49,881 nucleotides of DNA, from the NCBI GenBank assembly GCA_023515795.1, contig JALGPX010000019.1, positions 1 to 49,881 on the forward strand, in the 5' to 3' direction. The translations under genes were made by a program, and so were the position numbers. This document shows, piece after piece, positions 20,295-30,896 of the stretch. Origin of the DNA: Amoeboaphelidium occidentale (taxonomy: Eukaryota > Aphelidiomycota > Aphelidea). The notes under the pieces are model-generated. The model was not told where the DNA came from and did no database searches. It saw only the letters and a list, made by a program, of their open reading frames with translations. Every line of letters starts with the position of its first letter. The first letter of the stretch is position 1.

Positions 20295-22085
20295 ATGCCA
20301 ACAGTTTCCGTTGATAAAGAGCACTTCTTTGGCGCCATTGGCGAACCAAAAATGACAATTGAAGCCTTTGAAGAACTTTGCTTTGAATTTGGCGTTGAAC
20401 TCGACGAAGTTACTTCTGAAAGAGAAATGGCCTCGAAGGAGCAAAAGAACAATGCTGCTGCTGATTTGAAAGGATTATCTGACAGACAGATTCTCAAAAT
20501 TGATGTGTCTGCAAATCGCTATGATTTGCTTTGTGAGGAGGGCCTAGCTCGTGCTTTGCGTGTCTTCTTGGGAAAGGAGCGTATTCAGGATGTCACGTAT
20601 GCTGAACCAAAAGAAGGGCGATTAAAAGTTCAAGTGAAAGCAGAAACAGAGCAGATAAGACCATATATTGTTGCTGCAGTTTTACGCAATGTTAAAATGG
20701 ATGGCTTTGTCTACAAGAGTCTAATTGATTTGCAAGATAAACTTCATCAGGGCATATGCAGACGTCGAACAAAGGTCGCCATTGGAACTCATGACTTGGA
20801 TAAAATCAAGGGTCCGGCATTTGTCTACACGGCTCAAAAGCCTTCAGATATCAACTTCGTTCCATTGAACCAGACAAAGAAGATTAATGGCGCTGAATTG
20901 ATCTCATTCTACGAGCCGGACAGAAAACTTAGCAAGTTCTTGCATATCATCAAGGATTCTCCTGTTTACCCTGTTGTTTATGATGCGGAGGGTCGTGTCT
21001 TAAGTTTACCACCCATCATCAATGGTGATCATTCAAAGATTTCATTGGATACAAAGAATATTTTCATTGAATGCACAGCTACTGAAGAAGTCAAGGCTAG
21101 ACATGTCTTGAATATTCTTGTTGGTATGTTTTCGCAATACTGCGAGAAACCATTTTCTGTTGAACCCGTAGAGGTTGTGTATGAAAAGACTGGAAAATCG
21201 ACTGTTTACCCTACTCTTGACAAGAAGGAGATGAATGCTTCTGTTGAGTACATTAACGCTTGCATTGGGCGCGGAATCAATTTGTCACCAAGCGATATGA
21301 TTTCTCTCTTGGGCAAGATGGGATTGTCTGCTAAAGCCTCTGGAGATGGAAAGAATCTTGCTGTTTCGATTCCTTCTTACAGAACTGATATTCTACATGC
21401 ATGTGACATCATGGAAGATGTTGCAGTAGCATACGGAATTAATAAGATCCCAAAGACTGTTCCTAAGACTTCAACTGTTGCTGCTGCATTTCCGATTAAC
21501 AAGTTGTCTGACTTTGTTCGCCGTGAATTGGCTTTCTCTGGTTGGTCTGAAGTTCTGACTTTGACTCTTTGCTCTCATGATGAGAATTATGCATTCCTAA
21601 GAAAAAAGGATCCTGGAAATGAAGCAGTTGAACTTGCCAATCCGCAAACTATTGAGTATCAGGTTGTTCGCACTTCTTTGTTGCCTGGAATGCTGAAGAC
21701 TTTGAACGCAAACAAGAAGGCAAAGATTCCTATTAAATTATTTGAAGTTGGAGATGTCGTGTATCAGGATGCTTCAGCTGATAGAAGATCAAGGAACGAA
21801 CGTCGTTTGTGTGTCATCTATTCCGGGAAAACATCTGGATTTGAATACGTACATGGTGTCCTCGACAGAGTCATGGCAATGTTGAGTGTAAAGTTCGATC
21901 GTGAAGAAGGTTATTCTATCAAGGAATCCAGCTATCCAACTTACTTTCCTGGAAGGCAAGCGGATGTATTGTTCAAAGGAAAAGTTGTTGGATCATTTGG
22001 TATTCTACATCCAGAGGTTCTTAAAAACTTTGAGCTTGATTACCCGGCAACTACCCTTGAATTGTCTTTGGAACCTTTCCTGTAA
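20295..22085 (+). CDS. FRS1: Cytosolic phenylalanyl-tRNA synthetase beta subunit
   Basis: A single 596-aa exon starting MPTVSVDKEHFF. It is the non-catalytic beta chain of the alpha2beta2 enzyme that charges tRNA-Phe in the cytosol. Archaeal/eukaryotic-type features are present: the B1/B5-like regions, KIDVSANRYDLLCEEGLARA, CRRRTKVAIGTHDLDKI (B3/4 editing region) and IPSYRTDILHACDIMEDVAV. The size matches human FARSB (589). It lacks the bacterial tRNA-binding and anticodon-binding extensions, so it is not the mitochondrial or a bacterial form. It ends 37 bp from the convergent exchanger gene. Confidence 0.95.
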   Translation: MPTVSVDKEHFFGAIGEPKMTIEAFEELCFEFGVELDEVTSEREMASKEQKNNAAADLKGLSDRQILKIDVSANRYDLLCEEGLARALRVFLGKERIQDVTYAEPKEGRLKVQVKAETEQIRPYIVAAVLRNVKMDGFVYKSLIDLQDKLHQGICRRRTKVAIGTHDLDKIKGPAFVYTAQKPSDINFVPLNQTKKINGAELISFYEPDRKLSKFLHIIKDSPVYPVVYDAEGRVLSLPPIINGDHSKISLDTKNIFIECTATEEVKARHVLNILVGMFSQYCEKPFSVEPVEVVYEKTGKSTVYPTLDKKEMNASVEYINACIGRGINLSPSDMISLLGKMGLSAKASGDGKNLAVSIPSYRTDILHACDIMEDVAVAYGINKIPKTVPKTSTVAAAFPINKLSDFVRRELAFSGWSEVLTLTLCSHDENYAFLRKKDPGNEAVELANPQTIEYQVVRTSLLPGMLKTLNANKKAKIPIKLFEVGDVVYQDASADRRSRNERRLCVIYSGKTSGFEYVHGVLDRVMAMLSVKFDREEGYSIKESSYPTYFPGRQADVLFKGKVVGSFGILHPEVLKNFELDYPATTLELSLEPFL

Positions 22086-22122
22086 TAAATAACTGAGAAG
22101 GCGGTTTATTTTTTTTGTCAAA

Positions 22123-23392
22123 CTAAGGATAATAGAAGAACGCAATGGCGATAATCAAGTACGAAGCCAACATCATGAAACCTTCAAGATAGTTAGACTT
22201 TCCATCCTGAATTAAATAGTTAGTAATCAATACACTGAGAAATAAGACAGCTGACTCAAAGCCATGAAAATCTAGAGTCATGTCCTTGTTTACGAACCAT
22301 CCAACAATTACTGTGAAAGGAATCATGAACAGAGCAATTTGTAGAGAAGATCCCAAAGCAACAGCTAAACTTAATTCCATTTTGTTTTTCATTGCGACTG
22401 TAACTGCACTAACATGCTCTAAAAATTAATAAGATATTATGCAAAGAAAAGGCATTACCTGCAGCGTTTCCAACAATCGGAACCAAAATAAGACCGATAA
22501 ACGTTTCACTGAGTCCAAGCTTTTCAGAGAAGCCTTCAATAGATGAGACCAAGAATTCAGCCAAAAAGGAAATGATCAATGTAACGGAAACTAAACCTAT
22601 GATGGCAGCAGGAAGTGTCATCTTTTGTTCTTCCTCTTCCTCTTCGCCTGATGATTCCTGTTCATTCAAAACCAAATATCGATGTGACTTCAGTTGGAAA
22701 TACAAGTACATTGCATAAACAACCAGCAAGACAATAGAAGTTCCTCTTGACATGGAAATAATACGAAGAGTAATGTCGTCCTTGTCTGTCGGAGTTCCAT
22801 CGTCGTGTTCAGCGAGTAATCCAAACATACCAGGAATCATAATTGCCAAGACAGAAAGTGTCAGCAATGAGGACGCGGTCTGTGCATTGGTAACATTGAA
22901 TTGCTGCTCCTTAAACTTCAAACCACCGAGAAAGAAACAGAAACCACAAACCAACAAGAGGTTCGACAAAATAGAACCAAGCAAAGAGGCCTGAACGACA
23001 CGAATGAGCCCATCTTTAAGAGCAATAATAGAAATGATCAGCTCAACTGCGTTACCAAAAGTTGCATTCAACAATCCACCGATAACATCGTTCGTCTTGA
23101 GAGCAATTTCCTCTGTGGCTGTTCCCAGCATTTTAGAGAGCGGAACAATAGCAAAGAAGTTCAAGAAGAAGACTGCAACAGGTGACCAATTAAGCACATA
23201 AGAAATTATTCCCAATGGTACGAAAACGAGCAAGAGATTAATCCAAGAGTCCAGAAAGAATGAACGCATAGAAGACGCAAATGTCAATTTCCCTTCAGCT
23301 CCAAGAGAAGCAGCGCTGTTTGCATTTTCCAAGTCACGGAGAAGAGTTCTGTTAGGGCTGGATGCGTCTGGTGAATTCAGCTTAGAGTCCAT
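22123..23392 (-). CDS. VCX1: Ca2+/H+ antiporter, CAX/VCX1 family
   Basis: Exons 23392..22459 and 22418..22123 (40-nt intron) give 409 aa, the size of yeast Vcx1. It exchanges H+ for Ca2+ on vacuolar or other acidic membranes. The two conserved alpha repeats are clear: [20 protein letters not shown] and, spliced across the intron, [20 protein letters not shown]. An acidic loop ([11 protein letters not shown]) lies between the halves, as is usual, and about 11 membrane segments are visible. The start is [11 protein letters not shown]; a further in-frame ATG 16 codons upstream is possible. It shares upstream DNA with CDC6. Confidence 0.94.
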
Positions 23393-23568
23393 GATGACAA
23401 TCAAATGAAAGAAACTTTGTGCCACCAAATCCCTCACCATCCGTTTCAGGATCAACTCTGATCAGAGTACTTGACGAGACGTTTAGATCGCCGGGAAATT
23501 TAATTGTGCGTGAGGTGAATGATCTCGTCGTTGCAGCTGCTTGGAGTTTTCCGTGTTTCAATTTCGAA

Positions 23569-25348
23569 ATGGTTCGCAACACAAGAAATTCAAGAGCAAG
23601 AGTTTTAGGGGAAATATCAGACCCCAGCAATAGGCAGAATGCCGAAGAGCGTCCTAGAAAAAAGCTTAGAAGAGACTCCCATATCTCTATTAGTAATTGT
23701 AAGTCGCTTGCAAAGTATGAAGCTTATTACTTTGATATCATAGCTGAAACAAGTGATAAAGACAATTCTCTTTCAGACAAAGGCAATGCTATTCCGGAAC
23801 TTAAATGTTCTCCATTAGTTGATACTCCTTCTAAGAAATTACCTGCTGAAACGGACCCAATATCGAAACATTTGGCTTTGATTCGAAAAGCTAAGGATGC
23901 CTTTTGTTTATCAACGACACCCATGGAAGTCACAGGCAGAGAAGAACAAAAGGAAAAGATATCAGCATTTTTGGCTTCCAGAATTGATGATACTTCCTCA
24001 GGGTCGCTGTATATTGCGGGAGCACCAGGAACAGGAAAAACTTTGTTAACAGACACTTTACTTGATCAGTACAAAGATAAACCATCGGTAACTATTGTTA
24101 GACTGAATGCTATGGCATGTGGATCTCAACCAAAGAATATTTATCGCTTGATCATGGATGCTGTATCTCCAAAATCTTCGTCGCAGGATGGTGTCGAGGA
24201 CGTGAAACAAGAATTAGAGTCTATGATGGTAAATTCAAAGAAAAAGTCCAAAATGATGTAAGACTTCAACTAATTAATATCATTTACATTCAGTGTTCTG
24301 TTCTTGGATGAAATTGACTGGTTAATATCAAAAGATCAAGAAATCTTGTACAGAATTTTTGAATGGCCGTTCCTTAAGAATTCTCGTTGTATACTTATTG
24401 GTATTGCGAATGCATTGGATCTCACAGAGAGGATACTACCTAGGCTGCAAACTAAAAACAGTAAGCTTCAATAATCGTGAGCGCCAAATGTTTAGTTGTT
24501 CCTGAATTGATCTCGTTCCCCGCATACACCCCTGATGAATTATGTAAAATACTAGAAGACAGAGTGAAATCAATAACAGGTTAGTTTAAAGTTATATTAT
24601 TCTTAGTCTTTTAGAAAATCCGGAAGTTCTGTTTCAAAAGAACGCTTTGAATGTGTGTGCGAAAAAGGTTGCATCTTATGGAGACTCTAGAAAGGCTATT
24701 GACGTTGTTCGCATTGCATTAGATAAGATTGAGCATGAAACAAAAGGCTTGAAAAGAAAACTATTGACACTTCCAGATGATTCAACACCCACCAAAAAGC
24801 CAGCATCCAACACAACATCTACTATGAGCAGCAATGTAGATCTACCGAAAGTTACAATGTTGAAAATGATTGATGTTTTGGACTCTGTGTTTGGTGGTGG
24901 TAATCCTATGGTACAGAAAATAATGAGTTTGACACCACATCAAAAATCATTGATAGCCGTTATTAGCGCAATGAGAAAACAAGGTCTTGAAATGAGCAGT
25001 TCTAGTATATATGACCACTACATTAGAGTTTGTCGAACCACAAAGTTATTGACAGAGTTCGGAATGAGTACATTTAAAGATTTACTGGTTGCATGTGAAA
25101 CTTCTGGTATTATTGAAACTATGAAGGCCACATCAAAAATTGGATCTGCAAAGAAGTCAAATCCTTATAAATCCAGTCCAAATCCTTCCGTTAGACGGGT
25201 ATCAACACCTGGCAGTCATAAGAAGTCACCTGCAGGAGCTTTAGTGGATCGAAACAGTATCCTTATTCTCTCCGCAACTGATGCAGATGTGGAAGCTGGC
25301 ATCAAAGACATTCCATATTTAGTGGAAATTGTAAACGCCAAGATTTAG
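23569..25348 (+). CDS. CDC6: DNA replication licensing factor CDC6
   Basis: Exons 23569..24257, 24294..24460, 24496..24579 and 24615..25348 (introns of 36, 35 and 35 nt) give 557 aa. CDC6 joins ORC at origins and loads MCM. The N-terminus is basic (RPRKKLRRDSH, a likely nuclear signal), and possible CDK sites flank it (CSPLVDTPSKK). The AAA+ core has Walker A GAPGTGKT, Walker B VLFLDEID and sensor-1 GIANALDLTERILPRLQ; the last favours CDC6 over ORC1. A winged-helix domain follows (about 400-480, SLTPHQKSLIAVISAMRKQG), then a Ser/Lys-rich insert and a C-terminus that resumes an ordered fold. Confidence 0.93.
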
Positions 25349-25429
25349 TTCAACTTAGGAATAGAGTTGTGATTATGCTTTGTGATGTCGTCTTATGCGT
25401 GAAAAAAAGAGTAATCAAAGTCCCAGAAG

Positions 25430-26439
25430 TTATTTATTCTTCTTTTGGGTTGACTGTGGCTTGAATGGAAACCATGGAATCAGTCTACTGGTAGTTTGCT
25501 GATAGTTCTTGTACAGGGGATACTTTTCTGATGATATCTTCTCTGTCAACCATGTGCTTCCCTGGAATAATAATAACAGTAAAACAGCACCGATAATAGT
25601 GTAATTCAAAGATTCTTTCGTAGCTGAAACAGAGAACGCATAAACCACAAACCATTGCGAAATCTCACAAAAGAAGTTAGGATGTCTTGAATACTTCCAT
25701 AAACCTTCTGTAAGAAATCCTTGTTTTACAGCTGCATCGGTCTTCTTCTTTTGCTGTGCTTTCTTCAAGTGAAAGTTCCATTGCTGTTGATCTGCAACAG
25801 TTTCACCAAGCAACAGCGTAAACTGCAAAACAGCCAAAATATAATCCGTTGCCGTCAATTCAGTACGATACTTTGAACATACATAAACAGGAAGAGTGAT
25901 CAACCACAATAGAACGTTCTGATACGCACAAATGAATAGAAAATGGAACACCTCCCACAACACAACAGAAGGAAACCAACTCTTGACATAAGCCCAACGA
26001 TAATCTTCAGTTGACAAAGAATATCCTCCTTTTCTGTGGAAATTATAAGTAAGCCTCAACCCCCAAAGTAAAATCAATACAAATACTATCAAAGTCCGTA
26101 AATCTAATGGTACAAGTTTCGTCGTAGCAGAAGCACCTGCAAGAGCAAAAATTCCCGCGTAGACCACAGGAACAATAGACCACCATCTAAAACCTTTAAG
26201 GGGCATTACTTTATAACCTACCTGTCGACCCAAGAATAGTTTCTGGTTGCAAAACCCAAAACATAACACAAAAGTGTTGACGCAACAAGGACATAGACGG
26301 ATAGCAGCAAGGGATCATTAATAATTCCATGGTAAGCTATCATACTTGAGTAAATCTTTACAGGATCTTCTGTATATCCTTTCAACGTTGACCAGACTCT
26401 TAGGAAATCTGTCTCAATTACTTTATTTGCGTCGACCAT
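25430..26439 (-). CDS. DUF1295 / steroid 5-alpha-reductase-like membrane protein
   Basis: Exons 26439..26222 and 26186..25430 (35-nt intron) give 324 aa. The spliced junction reads NYSWVDRWWSIVPVVYA, a family landmark. Six or seven membrane segments are present. The C-terminal motif GLWKYSRHPNFFCEISQWFV and EKYPLYKNYQQTTSRLIPWF are typical of the isoprenylcysteine methyltransferase/5-alpha-reductase fold that binds NADPH or SAM at the membrane face. The substrate is unknown for most members. It ends RNA-side with a Lys tail (QKKNK), a possible ER retrieval signal. Confidence 0.9.
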
Positions 26440-26467
26440 CTGCTATCGTTGTTGAAACAACATCTTT

Positions 26468-27687
26468 TCACTGATGTGCATGAAAGTGAACACAATCAGC
26501 AATTTTCACCAAATCTGACATTATACCGTGAGCAGTTACTTGAGCACCTGCACCAGCTCCTTGAATGATCAGAGGCTGTTGAAACCTCTTTGTAGTAAAT
26601 GCAATAATATTATCACTGCCCTTCAACTGAGCAAACGGATGATCAAATGGATACTTCTTGATCACAACCTTGCATTTATCATGAAGAGGAGTCTTGGGGC
26701 TGAAATCTATGACTCCTACATACCTCAGTACACATTGTTGCTTCAATGCTTCTTGATTCATTCTGCCAAACTCTTCATCAAACTGTGATAATTTCTGCAT
26801 AAATTCTTCTGATGATGCAACTGTACGCAACTCCTGAGGTACCATATTCTCCACAGAAACATCACTCAATTCAAGTCTTAATCCTGCCAATCTAGCAAGA
26901 ATTGTAACCTTCCTAGCGACATCCACACCATTCAAATCATCCCTTGGATCCGGTTCCTTTAAAAATCAGAGTAAGTAAAAGCGAGATGCAAGAGACTTAC
27001 AGTGTATCCCAATTCTTTGGCCTGCTTAACAATTTCCGAGAACTTCTGCTTGTTACTATGACTATTACTAACGGTAGAAGAAAACTGATTAAACAAATAC
27101 GACAGTGTCCCTGATAGTATCCCTTCAATTTTCTCCATTTCATCACCACTATTATTCACCAAATCCTTCAATGTACTCAATACAGGCAATCCTGCACCAC
27201 AAGTACTCTCATGCAACAACATTGGATAACCTCTTGGCTTCTTTTTCGAAAGGTCCTGCAATACATCATAATATTCCATAGTTGCAGAGAATGCCTTCTT
27301 GTTTGGAGTAACTATATGCAAACCCTTCTGCAACCATTCAGCATACTTTTCAGCAACCTCTAATGAACTAGTACAATCCACTACACACAATGTAGCCTGA
27401 TGACCATTGCATAAATGATACAATTCAGCAATAAACAAATCCAAATCACCACAATCTTCGACCTGAACATGCTTATTATTCGAATCAATACCTCCATTGC
27501 TATCAAATATACTTTGCCACTCTTTTAGATCCAAAGGATACTGCAGCGTTCCATGCATCCGTTTCTTTGATGAACATATACCCAGTACATTCAAAGGCGG
27601 ATATCTTTTACCAGTCTGCTGATACCATTTAATCTGTTCTAGCACGGCTTTACCAACTAAACCAGGCCCAATCAAAGCGATATACAT
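26468..27687 (-). CDS. HOM6: Homoserine dehydrogenase
   Basis: Exons 27687..27001 and 26956..26468 (44-nt intron) give 391 aa. It reduces aspartate semialdehyde to homoserine with NAD(P)H, on the route to threonine and methionine. Features are a Rossmann N-terminus (IALIGPGLVGKAVLEQI), LHIVTPNKKAFS, ESTCGAGLPVLSTLKDLVN and the spliced motif ELGYTEPDPRDDLNGVDVAR with catalytic acidic residues. It is the monofunctional yeast-type enzyme: no aspartokinase domain is attached. Its presence indicates the organism makes its own threonine or methionine precursor. Base composition is already more AT rich than the gene before it. Confidence 0.93.
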
Positions 27688-27698
27688 GGTCTTTATTT

Positions 27699-28226
27699 CT
27701 AAAAATACTTTGCGGTATTCTCTACATGCTCTAATATATTCTTGAAATTAAACAAAGGATGTTTATAAACCATCTTCAAATGATTCTTTTCTTTAACAAA
27801 TATGTTTAATCTGTTTCTACAAGTATTCTTCTGCTTCTTCTTCTTCTTCTGATGATGATGATGATGATTGGTAGAGTTTGCAGTAGTACCTTCTTCTTCT
27901 TCTTGTTCTTGTTCTTTTAGTAGTAGTATCCCATCTTGAATAGCATCAACAGTCTTTTGTAATTCACCAATACACAACAATCCATCCATCTTCTCTTCTG
28001 CTGATGATGATGATGATGGAGTAGAAGTAGTAGTAGTAGAAGAATGATGAATCTTATCAAGTAATCGTCTTCTCTTTTCCAATCGTTTAGACTTTTTTGA
28101 ATTACAAACAGAAGGAGGAGTAATATAAACATCCTCTTCATTTTCAGTAGGAGCAGCAGTACTAATGGGATTGTACCGTTTCTTGTATTTATTAACGCGT
28201 GACTTTTTGTTGTTTTCTTTTGGCAT
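27699..28226 (-). CDS. Basic low-complexity protein, possibly SLX9-like
   Basis: 175 aa starting MPKENNKKSRVNKYKKRY. It is very rich in Lys, Glu and Ser, with His and Glu runs coded by microsatellites (gat/gaa repeats). The ordered parts are the basic N-terminus, a helix (DGLLCIGELQKTVDAIQDGI) and the C-terminus (KNHLKMVYKHPLFNFKNILE). The small size, basic start and C-terminal HPxF pattern recall ribosome-biogenesis proteins such as SLX9, but this is a weak match from memory. It begins 62 bp from the divergent I9 inhibitor gene. Confidence 0.65.
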   Translation of the reverse strand: MPKENNKKSRVNKYKKRYNPISTAAPTENEEDVYITPPSVCNSKKSKRLEKRRRLLDKIHHSSTTTTSTPSSSSSAEEKMDGLLCIGELQKTVDAIQDGILLLKEQEQEEEEGTTANSTNHHHHHQKKKKKQKNTCRNRLNIFVKEKNHLKMVYKHPLFNFKNILEHVENTAKYF

Positions 28227-28256
28227 TTCCTCTTTTCCTCTTTTTTTTTCTTAACA

Positions 28257-28287
<31 letters not shown>

Positions 28288-28288
<1 letters not shown>

Positions 28289-28524
28289 TGATGATGATGA
28301 AATCTTATATTGTCGTACTTAAAGACGATGCAGATAAAACATCTCTTATTAAAGAATTGAAATCAAAGGGAATAGAAATCCAACACATTTATGATTCTGT
28401 TTTGAATGGATTCTCTTGTTTAATGACTGTAGAACAAAAGAATGAATTGGAGAAGAAGAAGAAGAATGATGAATCTATAATTGATTATATTGAAGAAGAT
28501 CAAACAGTTACAATCAATAAATAG
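28288..28524 (+). CDS. Stand-alone inhibitor I9 protein (PBI2-like)
   Basis: 78 aa, starting with four Met codons. The pattern KSYIVVLKDDADKTSLIKEL and NGFSCLMTVEQKNELEKK followed by IIDYIEEDQTV is the I9 fold, normally the propeptide chaperone of subtilisin-type proteases. It has no signal peptide and no attached protease, like yeast Pbi2 (proteinase B inhibitor 2), which acts in the cytosol and in vacuole fusion. The length matches Pbi2. The 62-bp upstream gap is a polypyrimidine run followed by an ACAAAA-type repeat. Confidence 0.85.
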
Positions 28525-28541
28525 ATTTATTATTATTATTA

Positions 28542-28930
28542 TTAAAAGGAAGAAGAACAGTAGTAACATTCTGTAGATTGACTAAAAGAAATATAATCCA
28601 AACAGACACAACAGACATTATCAGAGTATGTAGTAATAGTATTACTCCTACTCCTACTCCTACTCCTACTACTACTACTACTATTAACAGTAACCTTCTT
28701 CTTGAATACATTATACAATCTACTTACACAATTCACTATTGATTGATACATCCATTGTGTCTCTGTTTGTATTAAATCTCTTTCTACATATTCCAAATCC
28801 ACTAGTAAAGATTCTTTCTTGGATGGATATTCTGTTTGTGTTATAAATTCTTCTAATGATGCAAATGATTTCCTTTTAAGAAATAGAATAAATGTAATTA
28901 ATAGTAAGAGTGAATTCAAGTATTTGTATT

Positions 28931-28965
<35 letters not shown>

Positions 28966-29318
28966 CATAAGTGAGTTATAATTAAAGATGACGTCATTAG
29001 CATCCAATAACCCTTCTTCTTCTTCTTTGTATTAGTTGTATTAGTTGTAGTAGTAGTATTAGTTGTAGTAGTAGTAGTAGTATTAGTAGTACCATAATAC
29101 AATACTATTAATACTAATAATCTCATAAATACTAAATTATTCCATCCTGTATACTCCTTCAACATTGATTGTAGTTCATTCTGTAGATTAATTTCCATCA
29201 ATTTATAAATAGATTTGTTATCTTTTGTAAAGAGTTGTCTGAGTGTATATTGTCTCTTTTGTTGTAGAAGTTGATTCACAAAGGATTCATCATCATCCTC
29301 TGATGATGATTGGATCAT
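28542..29318 (-). CDS. Low-complexity membrane protein
   Basis: 258 aa. It has two Thr/Asn runs coded by TAG-type repeats (about 77-97 and 118-128), at least three hydrophobic segments (LVFMRLLVLIVLYY, WMLMTSSLIITHL, LNSLLLLITFILFL), then a helical part and an Arg/Ser run. It ends with two CxxC pairs (CCVCLDYISFSQSTECYYC), which could be half of a zinc finger. The zinc-binding part may be completed by an unseen exon. No family is recognised. The homopolymers come from microsatellite expansion. Confidence 0.6.
28644..28684. repeat. (CTCCTA)n and (CTA)n compound microsatellite
   Basis: A hexamer array passes into a trimer array within the same gene. On the minus strand it encodes the Ser run and the alternating Arg-Ser run. 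Confidence 0.85.
28931..28964. repeat. (TAG)n microsatellite
   Basis: About eleven perfect trinucleotide units inside the low-complexity membrane-protein gene, read as a Thr run on the minus strand. Confidence 0.9.
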
Positions 29319-29351
29319 TTAGGAAATAAGAGAAGATTATAGAGAGAGTGT

Positions 29352-29381
29352 GAATGGATGGATGGATGGATGGGGGGGGGT
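29352..29381. repeat. (ATGG)n tetranucleotide repeat with a G run
   Basis: Five or so ATGG units followed by nine consecutive G, in the gap between the membrane protein and the bZIP gene. Confidence 0.85.
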
Positions 29382-29433
29382 GGAAAACAAAACTTTTATT
29401 ATAAACAAGATATACTTCATTCATAGATTCATA

Positions 29434-29748
29434 CTACAGATTCTGTGACTGTGACTGTGATTGTGATTGCAAATAGGCCCGTATTGGCTCACAATCACAC
29501 TCACTGCTATGCTTTACTAATTCTGATTTCAATTCCAATAGTTCATCCTTCAATTTCATTATTCTTGTTTTCAATTCTACATTCCTATCCTCTGCTACTT
29601 TTGCTTCCTGTTCCAATTGTTGAATCTTTTGTTTCTTCTTTTGTCTGCATTTGGAAGCAGCCTGTCTATTTCTTTCCAGTAGTTTCTGTCTCTTGTCTGT
29701 TGTAGAAGTGCTGTTGGAAGAAGTGTTGTTTGTGTTTGGTGATTGCAT
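29434..29748 (-). CDS. bZIP transcription factor, ATF/CREB type
   Basis: 104 aa, nearly all of it the bZIP. The basic region (KLLERNRQAASKCRQKKKQK) has the N..AAxxCR signature of ATF2/CREB/Atf1 proteins. Heptad leucines follow (LEQEAKVAEDRNVELKTRI, LKDELLELKSEL). The short tail is a Gln-Ser dipeptide repeat. There is no separate activation domain, so it may work as a heterodimer partner or repressor, or an upstream exon may be missing. A TGACGTA half site lies in its own upstream region. Confidence 0.9.
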   Translation of the reverse strand: MQSPNTNNTSSNSTSTTDKRQKLLERNRQAASKCRQKKKQKIQQLEQEAKVAEDRNVELKTRIMKLKDELLELKSELVKHSSECDCEPIRAYLQSQSQSQSQNL

Positions 29749-30157
29749 CTTTTATTGTATTATAATTATTATTATTATTATTATTATTACTATTATGATT
29801 GACAGAAATCAATTGGGATGACGTATTCTTCTTATTGGGAAAAAAAAGATTTGCGCACGCTTTCTGTCTGCACCAATCAGATCCAACCAATCAGATCAAG
29901 CAACAAAACAAAAGAAAAGAAAANNNNNNNNNNNNNATTATTATTATTATTATTACTATTATGATTGACAGAAATCAGTTGGGATGACGTATTCTTCTTA
30001 TTGGGAAAAAAAAAGATTTGCGCACGCTTTCTGTCTGCACCAATCAGATCCAACCAATCAGATCAAGCAACAAAACAAAAGAAAAGAAAAGAATTTTTTT
30101 TTGTGTTTGTGTGTGTGTGTTGATATAAAGAAATACTACTACAATATCTTTTTAGGA
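29749..30157. promoter_or_regulatory. Divergent bZIP/arrestin promoter with CCAAT boxes and an ATF half site
   Basis: Between the two divergent ATGs lie ATTGG (29834-29838), TGACGTA (29819-29825, a CRE/ATF half site in a GATGACGTATT context) and two CCAAT boxes (29873-29877 and 29887-29891). The same elements appear again at 29980-30065 because this segment is duplicated around the N run; probably only one copy exists in the genome. The sites suit NF-Y and bZIP binding. Confidence 0.55.
29766..30090. other. Assembly join: near-identical segments around 13 N
   Basis: About 155 bp before the N run (29924-29936) is repeated after it (29937-30090). The two copies differ by one A/G substitution (aaatcaa versus aaatcag), by the length of an A run (8 versus 9) and by the TTA repeat length. 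This pattern fits two haplotypes or two overlapping contig ends placed side by side and is probably not a biological duplication. Confidence 0.8.
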
Positions 30158-30849
30158 ATGGATTTATCTGGTTCACCATTTTATGATTTGAAATTACATC
30201 AATTTCTATCTTCTTTACCAAAACCTCCTTCACAGAAAGATTTAATTCTATTCAATTCTACTTTAAAAAGGAAATTTGATCCTGTTCCTTTGAATGCGTG
30301 TAATAAGTATTCTAATAATTTATCATTTATTGAATTAAAGATGGATTACTCTAAAGAATCTTCTATTGATAGTAATAACAAGAAGGTGGTAGTAGTAGTA
30401 GTATCAGTTAAAGTGAAAACTAATTGTCCTCAAATTATTAAATTGGATTGTATTTCATTGTATTTGAATGGATATGAAAGATGCAATTCCTCTACTGCTG
30501 CTGCTGCTACTGCTGCTGCTACTGCTGCTGCTGCTGATAATTCTTTAAAGAAGATTGATTTGGTTTCATGGAAGGATGAAATGATTCTTCATTCTTTTGA
30601 TTCAACAAAAAAGTTTACTGAATTCAGATTTAATTTTAGTCATGAAGAATTATTTAATGGAAAAAATCAGTTGCCAGGTTCTTACTTTTTTAATTCTTCT
30701 TCTTCTTCTTCTTCTTCTTCTTGTAAATTTCTTGAAATTAAATATGAATTGTGTTGTGTTGTTAAATTAAAGTGGAATGGTGGATTGCATTATTTGATTG
30801 AGAAGAAGGAATATGATCATAAAGAAGATTTTGATTTTGATTGGATTAC

Positions 30850-30896
<47 letters not shown>

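Noticed and set aside
20295-22085. A bacterial or organellar PheT acquired by transfer
   Set aside because: Length and motifs match the archaeal/eukaryotic cytosolic beta subunit; bacterial B2 and B8 extensions are absent.
23569-25348. ORC1 rather than CDC6
   Set aside because: No BAH domain, and the NALDLTERILPRLQ motif and C-terminal winged helix fit CDC6.
28542-28640. A RING finger at the end of the low-complexity membrane protein
   Set aside because: Only two CxxC pairs are present, with no histidine pair and no second cysteine set before the stop.
28925-29095. A CRISPR-like or satellite array
   Set aside because: The repeats are simple trinucleotides without spacers, lying inside a coding frame.
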